A stretch of 23,411 nucleotides of DNA, taken from assembly GCA_902489295.1 (NCBI GenBank), contig CABTZM010000006.1:1-23411 (forward strand), given 5' to 3'. Made by a program: the position numbers and the translations under genes. The DNA comes from an uncultured Collinsella sp. Its GTDB lineage: Bacteria > Actinomycetota > Coriobacteriia > Coriobacteriales > Coriobacteriaceae. The notes beneath the pieces were generated by a model. The model was not told the DNA's origin and made no database searches. It saw only the letters and a program-made list of their open reading frames with translations. This document shows positions 13,507-20,614 of the stretch, in pieces. The first letter of the stretch is position 1. Each line of letters starts with the position of its first letter.

Positions 13507-15231
13507 GTGGACGAGGAAGCAAGCATCATCCTGGGGGATGCCATCGCCTTTTGCCAGCGCGACGGCCAAGATGCACGCCTCATCAACATGCTGGGGCAAT
13601 CGCGCGCCATAAGCCTGACCGAAGATACGCTCACGATCGAGGCCCCCTCGCGCTTTGCCATCGCGCAGCTCAAAAAGCATCAGCCGACTATTGAGGCCTA
13701 TCTGGAAGAAATCGCCTTTGCTCCGATCGCGCTCGACATCGTGGCACCGCAAGGCGCAACGGCCGAATCTGCTGCCGCGACGGTGCCCGCCACGGCTCCC
13801 GCTGCTTCCCCTGCGGCGCCAGCCTCCGCAGGCGACGTGCCGACAATCGAGCACCAGCACAGCGATGTTTCCCGTGAAACCATGGCACCGTTGCCGACCG
13901 CCGCTGCGACGTCAACGAACGCACCCGTCACGCACATGCCCATCGCTCATGACGCAGCGGCGGGCGCGGATTCGGGCATTGCAATCAAGAACACGCTCTC
14001 GGCCGATGATTTTCGTCGCATGATGAACCAGATGAAGGGCGGAGCGCCGACTAAGTCCACGCAAGCCGCGACCCCCGCTTCACCCATGCCAGCACCGACC
14101 GTGCCGGCCGAGCAGAATGCGGATGGAGCCCCGCTCGCCGCGAACTCAAAATTCACCTTTGAGAACTTTGTCTACGGCCCCGAGAACAGCCATGCCTATC
14201 GCTCGGCACTCAAGTTTGCCGCCCTCGCGGACGAGCGCGGCACGTGCACATCACTGTTCATCTACGGCAAATCGGGCCTGGGCAAGACGCACCTGCTGCT
14301 TGCCATCAAAAACGAGCTCGCCGAGAAGTCGCCCGAGATCAAGGTCAAGTATGCCAACTCCCAGGCATATCTGGACGACCTGATGACCGAGTTCGACCGC
14401 CAAAAGAAGAGCAACGCCCCTATCATGCAGGCATACCACGGCGTGGACGTGCTCATCATCGATGACATCCAAAACATCATCGGCAAGCGCGCGAGCGTGG
14501 ACTACTTTTTCCAGCTCATGGACGAGTTCATCCGCAACAACAAGAAGGTCGTCATCGCGGCAGACCGCGCCCCCAAGGACCTGAGCATGGACGAGCGTCT
14601 GACCAGCCGCTTCAACGCCGGCATGCTCTGCCTGGTCGCAGAGCCCAGCTACGAGATGAAATACAAGATCTTGCAGCGCTATTACGAGAACACCATCGTC
14701 GCCGCTCCCGAGGCAGGCGACGACTCGCTGCTGGCGGCCTATGGGGGCGACAGCGGGCACCTGACCGACGAGCACTTTAAACACATGGCCGAGGTCTCGG
14801 GCACCAACATCCGCGAACTCGAGAGCTTTTGCGAGCGCTGCGCCGGCGAGGCGGGCGACCGCGAACGCGAGGGCGGGGAGCTCACCTTTGACGATATCGA
14901 CGCCATCGCCAGCCAGTACTTCGACACATCGGCCAAAAAGATCAACGTCCAGACGGTTCAGTCCGTCATCGAAGAGCAGTACGGCGTGACGCACGAGGAG
15001 CTCATCGGCCCGCGTCGCAACGCCAATATCGCCAAAGCACGCCATATCGCTATCTACCTAGCCATCGAGATGTGCGAGATGACGACCACGGCGGTGGGCG
15101 CCGAATTTGGCAACCGCAACCACTCGACCGTCAGTACGAGCTACAAAAAGGTCCAGAAGATGATTCAGGAAGACCGCACCGTCACCGAAGACCTCAAGTC
15201 GCTGCGCGATAAAATTACACTGCGCTCGTAG
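13507..15231 (+). CDS. dnaA: Chromosomal replication initiator protein DnaA
   Basis: This 574-residue AAA+ initiator binds DnaA boxes and opens the origin. Domain I is about 1-80. Domain II is a long Ala/Pro-rich linker (80-210). Domain III has Walker A GKSGLGKTH (254-262), Walker B LIIDDIQ (316-322), a sensor-1 region near AADRAPKDL and an arginine finger in RLTSRFN. Domain IV (480-574) carries the signature FGNRNHSTV (534-542). The usual form is FGGRDHTTV, so the Asp that contacts DNA is Asn538, and the position of E. coli Pro423 is Thr528; the minor-groove Arg (E. coli R399) is kept as Arg504. The start is GTG at 13507, six bases after GGAG. A parS-like sequence lies in the linker codons. 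It is longer than E. coli DnaA because of domain II. Confidence 0.97.
   Translation: MDEEASIILGDAIAFCQRDGQDARLINMLGQSRAISLTEDTLTIEAPSRFAIAQLKKHQPTIEAYLEEIAFAPIALDIVAPQGATAESAAATVPATAPAASPAAPASAGDVPTIEHQHSDVSRETMAPLPTAAATSTNAPVTHMPIAHDAAAGADSGIAIKNTLSADDFRRMMNQMKGGAPTKSTQAATPASPMPAPTVPAEQNADGAPLAANSKFTFENFVYGPENSHAYRSALKFAALADERGTCTSLFIYGKSGLGKTHLLLAIKNELAEKSPEIKVKYANSQAYLDDLMTEFDRQKKSNAPIMQAYHGVDVLIIDDIQNIIGKRASVDYFFQLMDEFIRNNKKVVIAADRAPKDLSMDERLTSRFNAGMLCLVAEPSYEMKYKILQRYYENTIVAAPEAGDDSLLAAYGGDSGHLTDEHFKHMAEVSGTNIRELESFCERCAGEAGDREREGGELTFDDIDAIASQYFDTSAKKINVQTVQSVIEEQYGVTHEELIGPRRNANIAKARHIAIYLAIEMCEMTTTAVGAEFGNRNHSTVSTSYKKVQKMIQEDRTVTEDLKSLRDKITLRS
13866..13881. promoter_or_regulatory. parS: parS-like site inside dnaA
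   Basis: TGTTTCCCGTGAAACC differs from the parS consensus at positions 7 and 16. It encodes part of the peptide DVSRET (residues 120-125) in the DnaA linker. Both arms are well kept, but the central CACGTG is changed. Confidence 0.5.
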
Positions 15232-15239
15232 GGAAATAG

Positions 15240-15284
15240 AGACACCTGTTGAAAACTTGTCGAAACCACGGGCATAAGGTGTCT
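15240..15284. repeat. 8-bp inverted repeat framing DnaA-box-like motifs
   Basis: AGACACCT (15240-15247) and AGGTGTCT (15277-15284) are perfect inverted repeats 29 bases apart. The first box-like motif overlaps the left arm and the second lies between the arms. There is no U tract, so a terminator for dnaA is unlikely. Confidence 0.4.
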
Positions 15285-15410
15285 AAAACCCAACCCGCGG
15301 TGATGAAAAGTTTTGCGCAGGTTTTGAACGTGGAAAACCACCCCTGTTGCACACAGGTTGCTGTCGATTCTCTTTCTGGGTCTGACCTGCGTCTTTGGGA
15401 GTAATCAACA
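15247..15410. other. DnaA-box-like cluster between dnaA and dnaN (right part of oriC)
   Basis: Minus-strand motifs are TTTTCAACA (15247-15255), GTTTCGACA (15258-15266) and TTTTCCACG (15329-15337). A weak plus-strand TAATCAACA lies at 15402-15410. The first is part of GTTTTCAACAGG in reverse, the same 12-mer found twice left of the dnaA operon. The cluster leads into the trio track and AT-rich region, which is the expected order of a basal origin. Confidence 0.65.
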
Positions 15411-15422
15411 GTTTCGTCAGTG

Positions 15423-15437
15423 CTATTACTATTATTA
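15423..15437. other. DnaA-trio track
   Basis: The plus strand reads CTA TTA CTA TTA TTA. The complementary strand read 3'-5' is therefore GAT AAT GAT AAT AAT, five consecutive matches to the DnaA-trio pattern described for Bacillus. It begins 12 bases after the last box-like motif and runs into an AT-rich stretch. Confidence 0.75.
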
Positions 15438-15469
15438 AGATATTTATATCTATAGAAAGGTATTAAAAG
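15438..15469. other. Putative DNA unwinding element of oriC
   Basis: This AT-rich stretch (AGATATTTATATCTATAG and on) sits between the trio track and the dnaN start codon, in a region otherwise GC-rich. It also holds the dnaN ribosome site AGAAAGG at 15454-15460. Unwinding here is inferred from position and composition. Confidence 0.7.
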
Positions 15470-16573
15470 ATGAAGTTCACCGTCAGCCAGAGCTCGCTTA
15501 CACAAGCCATCGGCGTCGTTATGAAGGGTGTCGCTTCGACATCCACCCTCCCCATCCTGTCGGGCGTGCTCGTTAAGGCCCAAGACGGCATCTTGGAATT
15601 CCAGACCTCTAACTACACCATCTCGATCCGTCATCGCATCGCGGCGCATGTCGAAGAAGAGGGCGAGATGGTTATTCCCTGTAAGATGCTCTCCAATATC
15701 ACCAAGACTCTCCCCGATGCCCCGGTCACCTTTGAGCTGTCCGAGCGCCAGGTGCTGATTGGTTGCGAGAAGAGCTCTTTCCGCCTGAACACGCTCGATG
15801 CCAATGACTTCCCCGAGTTTCCGGCCTATGCCATCGAGAGTGCCGTGGAGCTGCCGACCGATGTCTTGTCCGAAATGGTCGGCCGCGTGTGGCGCGTCAC
15901 CTCGACCGACAAGGCTCGCCCCATCCTGGGCGGCGTGCACATGAAGGTCGAGAACAACACCGTACGCCTGGTAGCGACCGATTCCTTCCGCTTGGCCGTG
16001 TGCGATACGCAGGTCGAGACCTCGACCCTCGAGGGCTCCTTTGAGCTCAACGTTCCGGCTGACGCCTTTAACGACGCGCTGAACATCATGGCCAGCCAAG
16101 CGACCATCATGATCGGGGCTACCGACACCCAGGTCGTCTTCGAGGCCGGCAACACCACCTACGTGTCGCGTCGCATCGAGGGCGTGTACCCCAACTACAA
16201 GCAGCTCATCCCCGATTCGTGCGTGACGAGCGTCAAGATCGACGTCGCCGCCTTTAACGCCGCCCTCAAGCGCGTGGCCGTTATCGCGAGCGCCAACCCC
16301 GCCGTCAAGTTCGAGATCGATGTCGAGAACGGGCAGATGGGCCTGTCCTCCATTTCCAATGACCAGGACCTTGCGCAGGAAACGATCGATGTCGAGGCCG
16401 AGGGCGAGTCGGGTACCATCGCCTTCAACTACCACTACATCTTCGGCTGCCTCAATGCCCTGTCCAAGGAGAAGGAGATCACGCTGGAGCTCAAGAGCTA
16501 CTCGCAGGCGGGCATCTTTAAGTCCTACGACAAGATCAACTACCTGTACCTGGTCATGCCGGTCCGCATCTAG
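15470..16573 (+). CDS. dnaN: DNA polymerase III sliding clamp (beta subunit)
   Basis: This 367-residue protein forms the ring that holds DNA polymerase III on the template. It has the three-domain clamp layout. Visible markers are the N-terminal MKFTVSQSSLTQAIGVV, the KARPILGGVHM stretch in domain 2, and the typical end YLYLVMPVRI. The ATG at 15470 follows AGAAAGG with a nine-base gap. It lies directly after the putative origin opening site. recF starts nine bases after its stop, so the two are co-transcribed. The length is normal and nothing looks odd. Confidence 0.97.
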   Translation: MKFTVSQSSLTQAIGVVMKGVASTSTLPILSGVLVKAQDGILEFQTSNYTISIRHRIAAHVEEEGEMVIPCKMLSNITKTLPDAPVTFELSERQVLIGCEKSSFRLNTLDANDFPEFPAYAIESAVELPTDVLSEMVGRVWRVTSTDKARPILGGVHMKVENNTVRLVATDSFRLAVCDTQVETSTLEGSFELNVPADAFNDALNIMASQATIMIGATDTQVVFEAGNTTYVSRRIEGVYPNYKQLIPDSCVTSVKIDVAAFNAALKRVAVIASANPAVKFEIDVENGQMGLSSISNDQDLAQETIDVEAEGESGTIAFNYHYIFGCLNALSKEKEITLELKSYSQAGIFKSYDKINYLYLVMPVRI

Positions 16574-16582
16574 CACTGCGCC

Positions 16583-17689
16583 ATGACCATGTTCGCCCGC
16601 GATCTTTCCGTCGCGCACTACCGCAGCTTCGATAGCTATCACCTTGCCCTGGACGAGGGCGTGACGATACTTGCGGGACCCAACGCGGCGGGAAAGACCA
16701 ATCTCATAGAGGCGCTGCAGCTGCTGACGAGCGGCGCCTCGTTTAGGCATCCGACCGCAGCCGAGCTCGTCCATGACGGCGTGGGCTCGTGCAAGATCGA
16801 GCTAAGGCTCGAGGGCGACGGCCGCGTGCTTGATATGGGATTGAGCGCGGAGGACGGTAAGCGCTCGTTTAGCCGCAACGGCAAGAGATGCTCTGCCGCC
16901 GGTGTGCGCGGGGTTCTTCCGAGCGTGCTGTTTTGCCCCGACCATCTGGACATGGTTAAGCGTGGCGCCAGTGTGCGCCGCGCCGCCCTCGATGACTTTG
17001 GCATGCAACTGAGCGCACGCTATGCCGATCTTGCGAGCACCTATGGGCGCTGCGTGACCCAGCGTAACGCCTTGCTCAAGGAGACCTGGTGCTGCCGCGA
17101 GATGCTCAGCGCGTGGAACGATTCGATTGCCCGCGCGGGCTCGGCCCTGCTCGTGCACCGGTTGGCTCTGCTCGACCGGCTGGCGGGCCATGTGCACACT
17201 GCCTACGGGCAAGTAGCGTCAGGTGAGGCCGCCAACGTGACCTATGCGTCCACGCTGGGGGCTTTGCCCCAGGTCGAGGATCGCGAAGAGCTGAAGGGTT
17301 GGGCGTACGAGCGCATGCTGGCCGCCCTTGACGAGCATGCCGACGAGGAAATTCGCCGCGGCGTGACGTTGGTGGGACCGCATCGCGACGAGATTGAGTT
17401 TACCGTGGCGGGTCGCTCCGCCCGTTCATTTGCCAGCCAAGGACAGCAGCGCACGCTGGTGCTGTCCTGGAAGGTGGCCGAGGTTGCCGTGGCTCGCGAT
17501 GTCCTGGGCACCGCCCCACTGCTGCTTTTGGACGACGTGATGAGCGAGCTCGACGGCGAGCGCCGCGGCGCTTTCCTGCGGCTGATTGGCGATGATATCC
17601 AGACGGTCATAACTACGACCAACCTGGGGTACTTTACCGATGACCTGCTTGATCGAGCCAAGGTGGTGAGCATGGGTGAGACGTGCTAA
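16583..17689 (+). CDS. recF: DNA replication and repair protein RecF
   Basis: This 368-residue SMC-like ATPase acts with RecO and RecR to load RecA at single-strand gaps. Motifs are Walker A GPNAAGKT (32-39), the ABC-type signature SQGQQRT (285-291) and Walker B LLLLDDVMSELD (313-324). RecF has no long coiled coil, which fits. Two ATGs are possible at 16583 and 16589; neither has a strong ribosome site. Initiation may be helped by ribosomes finishing dnaN. Its 3' end overlaps the DUF721 gene by 14 bp. Confidence 0.96.
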   Translation: MTMFARDLSVAHYRSFDSYHLALDEGVTILAGPNAAGKTNLIEALQLLTSGASFRHPTAAELVHDGVGSCKIELRLEGDGRVLDMGLSAEDGKRSFSRNGKRCSAAGVRGVLPSVLFCPDHLDMVKRGASVRRAALDDFGMQLSARYADLASTYGRCVTQRNALLKETWCCREMLSAWNDSIARAGSALLVHRLALLDRLAGHVHTAYGQVASGEAANVTYASTLGALPQVEDREELKGWAYERMLAALDEHADEEIRRGVTLVGPHRDEIEFTVAGRSARSFASQGQQRTLVLSWKVAEVAVARDVLGTAPLLLLDDVMSELDGERRGAFLRLIGDDIQTVITTTNLGYFTDDLLDRAKVVSMGETC

Positions 17690-18239
17690 TTACGAGCGCG
17701 AGAGCGAGACAGTCGCCTTCAGCGGGTTTTTGAACGCAGAGCGCCAGCGCATCCTGGCGGCTGCGACCCCCGAGCGCCGTGCGCAGATGGAGGCCGCCGA
17801 GGAGTCGCGCACGGTCTATCGCGCATGGAACGCGGTGTGCTCGGGCACGCGCGAGGGGCGGCATGTGACGGGACTGCGCTACCTGCCCGAGTCCAATGAG
17901 CTGCTGGTGTATCTCGACTCGCCCTCGTGGACGCAGGAAATGACGTTGTTGCGCGAGATCATCCGCGCGCGCATGGAGCGCGCCGGTGCGCATGTGGACG
18001 GCCTGGTGTTCAAAACCACCGCGCCCGGTCACACGCCGCCCGCCGCCAAGGAGCGCCTGCGCCCGGCGACGACCGAGCGCCCGCCGGCCCCGCGCGCCGA
18101 CCTAAGTGAGACCGAGTGCACCGAGATCGAGCGCCAGGTGGCGCCCATCGAAGACCAAAAACTGCGCGAGGCCCTCGAGAATGCCATGAGAGCCAGTGCC
18201 GAGTGGGCCAAGGGCGTGCAAAGCAAAAAAGAGCCTTAA
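17676..18239 (+). CDS. dciA: DUF721/DciA-family protein (replicative helicase loader or operator)
   Basis: This 187-residue protein has the DUF721 core at about 45-105 (VYRAWNAVCSGTREGRHV, then LLVYLDSPSWTQEMTLLREI). The C-terminal half is rich in Pro, Arg and acidic residues. DciA proteins support DnaB helicase loading in bacteria that lack DnaC or DnaI loaders, and in actinobacteria the gene commonly lies between recF and gyrB. The GTG at 17676 overlaps recF by 14 bp and follows AAGGTGG. A terminator comes after it, so it closes the transcript that includes dnaN and recF. Family assignment is firm; the DciA function is inferred. Confidence 0.85.
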   Translation: MRRANYERESETVAFSGFLNAERQRILAAATPERRAQMEAAEESRTVYRAWNAVCSGTREGRHVTGLRYLPESNELLVYLDSPSWTQEMTLLREIIRARMERAGAHVDGLVFKTTAPGHTPPAAKERLRPATTERPPAPRADLSETECTEIERQVAPIEDQKLREALENAMRASAEWAKGVQSKKEP

Positions 18240-18265
18240 ATCGCATCTGGTGGCCTTGTAGAGCC

Positions 18266-18295
18266 AAATACCCTCGGTCCCGAGGGTATTTTTTT
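18266..18295 (+). terminator. Rho-independent terminator after dciA
   Basis: An 11-bp stem (AAATACCCTCG at 18266-18276 with CGAGGGTATTT at 18281-18291) has the loop GTCC and runs into T residues to 18295. It separates the dnaN-recF-dciA transcript from gyrB. Confidence 0.92.
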
Positions 18296-18321
18296 ACGAT
18301 AAACTAGTAAGGCTGTACACA
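18293..18321 (+). promoter_or_regulatory. Weak candidate promoter for gyrB
   Basis: TTTACG (18293-18298) and TACACA (18316-18321) are spaced by 17 bp upstream of gyrB and downstream of the terminator. Both elements are only partial matches, but a promoter is expected in this short gap. Confidence 0.3.
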
Positions 18322-18344
18322 TTTTCTTGACTGAAGGAGGACGT

Positions 18345-20375
18345 GTGGCAAACGAAAACGATTACGATGGCGGCGAGATTAAGATTCTCGAAGGTCTCGA
18401 GGCCGTTCGTAAGCGCCCGGGCATGTATATCGGCTCGACGAGCGCCAGCGGTCTGCATCACCTGGTGTGGGAGATCGTTGACAACTCCGTCGACGAGGCC
18501 ATGGCCGGTTTCTGCACCGAGATCCAGGTGACGGTCCACGCCGACAACTCCATCACGGTCGTCGACAACGGGCGCGGCATCCCCGTCGACGAGCACCCTG
18601 TTAAAAAGATCCCGACGCTCGAGGTCGTTATGACGATCTTGCACGCCGGCGGTAAGTTCGATAACTCGGCCTATAAGGTCTCGGGCGGCCTGCACGGCGT
18701 AGGCATCTCCGTCGTCAACGCACTGTCCAAGCGCGTGGTCGTTCAGGTTCGTCGCGATGGCAACACCTACGAGATGGAGTTCTCGCGCGGCAAGACCGTC
18801 AAGAAGATGGAGGTCGTGGGCACCTCGGATTCGACGGGCACCACCGTCACCTTCTGGCCCGACGACGAGATCTTCGAGACCTGCATCTACGATTTCGATA
18901 CGCTGCACAACCGTCTGCAGGAGACAGCGTTCCTCAATAAGAACCTCAAGATCGTGCTGACCGACGAGCGCGAGGCGACTCCCCACGTGGAGGAGTTTTG
19001 CTACGAGGGCGGCATCATCGACTTCGTCAAGTTCCTCAACGAGGGCAAGGACGTCCCCGAGGCCTTTAAGGAGCCCATCTACATCGAGGGCAAATCGGAC
19101 CCGGACGCTCCCGTGGCCAAGATGGGCGAGGTCGAGGTTTCCCTGCAGTGGAATAGCGGCTACGGCGAGAACGTCATGTCGTTTGCCAACGACATCTACA
19201 CTCCCGAGGGCGGCATGCACCTTGAGGGCTTCCGCACCGCGCTCACCCGCGTGATCAACGACTACGCGCGCAAACAGAACCTGCTCAAGGAAAAAGACGC
19301 CAACCTGACCGGCGACGATGTGCGCGAGGGCCTTTCGGCCGTTATCTCGGTCAAGCTGCCCGATCCGCAGTTTGAGGGGCAGACCAAGGCCAAGCTCGGT
19401 AGCTCCTATATGCGCGCGCTCACGCTCAAGATCGTGACCGACGGCCTCGCCGATTACTTGGAGGAGCATCCCAAGCCCGCCCGCGAGATCGTCAAGAAGG
19501 CGCAACAGGCCTGCAAGGCGCGCAACGCCGCCCGCAAGGCGCGCGAGGCGACCCGCCGCAAGAGCCTGCTCGAGACGGCGTCCCTGCCCGGTAAGCTCGC
19601 TGACTGCTCAGTGCGCGATGCCGAGCTGACCGAGCTCTTCATCGTAGAGGGCGACTCGGCAGGCGGTTCGGCCAAGGACGGCCGTCGCCGAGACATCCAG
19701 GCGATTCTGCCCCTGCGCGGCAAGATTCTGAACGTCGAACGCGTTGGTGACCATCGCGCGTTCTCGAGCGACACCATCCAGTCGCTGATTACCGCGATCG
19801 GCTGCGGTGTCACGACGAGTGCCGGCGACGGCGGCGACTTCGATATCACCAAGGCGCGCTACCACAAGATCATCATCATGACCGATGCAGACGTCGACGG
19901 TGCACATATCCGCATCCTGCTGCTGACGTTCTTCTACAAGTACATGCGTCCGCTGATCGATGCCGGCTACGTCTATGTTGCCTGCCCGCCCATCTTTGGC
20001 ATCAAGGTGCGCAACAAGATCCACTACGTGTATCCCAACGGCCGCCAGCCCGAAGACGAGATCCTGCGCGACACCATCCAGGGTCTGGGACTGAACCCCG
20101 ACGATAACGACGAGGACGGCAAGGCCAAGGACGGCAAGATCACCAAAAAGCGCAAGGGCTATACCGTCCAGCGCTACAAGGGCCTGGGCGAGATGGACCC
20201 CAAGCAGCTTGCCTCGACGACGATGGACCCCAAGACCCGCATTCTGCAGCGTGTGTCGATCGAGGACGCCGTGGTGGCAGACCGCGCCGTGCGCGAGCTG
20301 ATGGGCTCCGAGGTCGGCTATCGCCGCGAGTACATCGAGAAGCATGCACATGACGCACGCTTCTTAGACGCCTAG
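18345..20375 (+). CDS. gyrB: DNA gyrase subunit B
   Basis: This 676-residue subunit supplies the ATPase that drives negative supercoiling with GyrA. The GHKL ATPase region shows DNSVDEA (46-52), DNGRGIP (74-80) and GGLHGVG (114-120). QTKAKLG (346-352) marks the transducer end. The TOPRIM domain has EGDSAGG (435-441) and the metal-binding DADVDGAH (514-521). Arg is present in LPLRGKI where E. coli has Lys447, as is common in Gram-positives. I chose GTG at 18345, four bases after AAGGAGG, over a TTG at 18327 that lies before that site. It is in the same direction as gyrA, separated by 178 bp with a large hairpin. Confidence 0.97.
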   Translation: MANENDYDGGEIKILEGLEAVRKRPGMYIGSTSASGLHHLVWEIVDNSVDEAMAGFCTEIQVTVHADNSITVVDNGRGIPVDEHPVKKIPTLEVVMTILHAGGKFDNSAYKVSGGLHGVGISVVNALSKRVVVQVRRDGNTYEMEFSRGKTVKKMEVVGTSDSTGTTVTFWPDDEIFETCIYDFDTLHNRLQETAFLNKNLKIVLTDEREATPHVEEFCYEGGIIDFVKFLNEGKDVPEAFKEPIYIEGKSDPDAPVAKMGEVEVSLQWNSGYGENVMSFANDIYTPEGGMHLEGFRTALTRVINDYARKQNLLKEKDANLTGDDVREGLSAVISVKLPDPQFEGQTKAKLGSSYMRALTLKIVTDGLADYLEEHPKPAREIVKKAQQACKARNAARKAREATRRKSLLETASLPGKLADCSVRDAELTELFIVEGDSAGGSAKDGRRRDIQAILPLRGKILNVERVGDHRAFSSDTIQSLITAIGCGVTTSAGDGGDFDITKARYHKIIIMTDADVDGAHIRILLLTFFYKYMRPLIDAGYVYVACPPIFGIKVRNKIHYVYPNGRQPEDEILRDTIQGLGLNPDDNDEDGKAKDGKITKKRKGYTVQRYKGLGEMDPKQLASTTMDPKTRILQRVSIEDAVVADRAVRELMGSEVGYRREYIEKHAHDARFLDA

Positions 20376-20380
20376 CTTTC

Positions 20381-20467
20381 CCAGGCACCCCATCTTGCCC
20401 TTCAGGATTTCGGGCGCCGCACGCAAGGCGTGCGCCCTCATCCTTCAGGGCAACTTGGGGCACCTGG
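20381..20467 (+). other. Long interrupted hairpin in the gyrB-gyrA gap
   Basis: Two 28-base arms (20381-20408 and 20440-20467) pair in blocks of 5, 5, 7 and 5 bp, separated by three symmetric 2x2 internal loops. Inside them, GGGCG...CACGC (20412-20424) pairs with 20428-20437 with a three-base bulge and an AAG loop. No U tract follows, so it is not a normal terminator. It would form an RNA hairpin of about 87 bases in the gyrBA message. Function is unknown; RNase processing, gyrA control or a dispersed repeat are options. Confidence 0.7.
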
Positions 20468-20488
20468 AAAACCTAGGAGGGTTATCCG

Positions 20489-20614
20489 GTGTTCCCGGTA
20501 ATCCGTCTCCGTGGCAGGGAACTAATGGACCACGCAAACCATGAGGAGGTAACGTGGCAGACGATATCAACAATAACGAGGGTATGGGCGAGGCCGGCAT
20601 GCCCGACGATCTGA
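20489..20614 (+). CDS. Possible leader ORF overlapping the gyrA start
   Basis: A 41-codon frame begins with GTG at 20489, seven bases after AGGAGGG (20475-20481), and ends at TGA 20612-20614. It overlaps the gyrA start out of frame. The peptide is Arg- and Thr-rich and resembles no family I know. The ribosome site is good, but the part past 20554 is constrained by gyrA coding. It may be chance, or its translation may affect gyrA initiation. Confidence 0.25.
   Translation: MFPVIRLRGRELMDHANHEEVTWQTISTITRVWARPACPTI

Noticed and set aside
15215..16774. 519-codon open frame on the minus strand across dnaN
   Set aside because: It is antisense to dnaN, which is a clear full-length clamp gene; the frame reflects codon bias of a high-GC gene and matches no family.
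20381..20467. gyrB terminator
   Set aside because: The stem is strong but no U tract follows on either strand.
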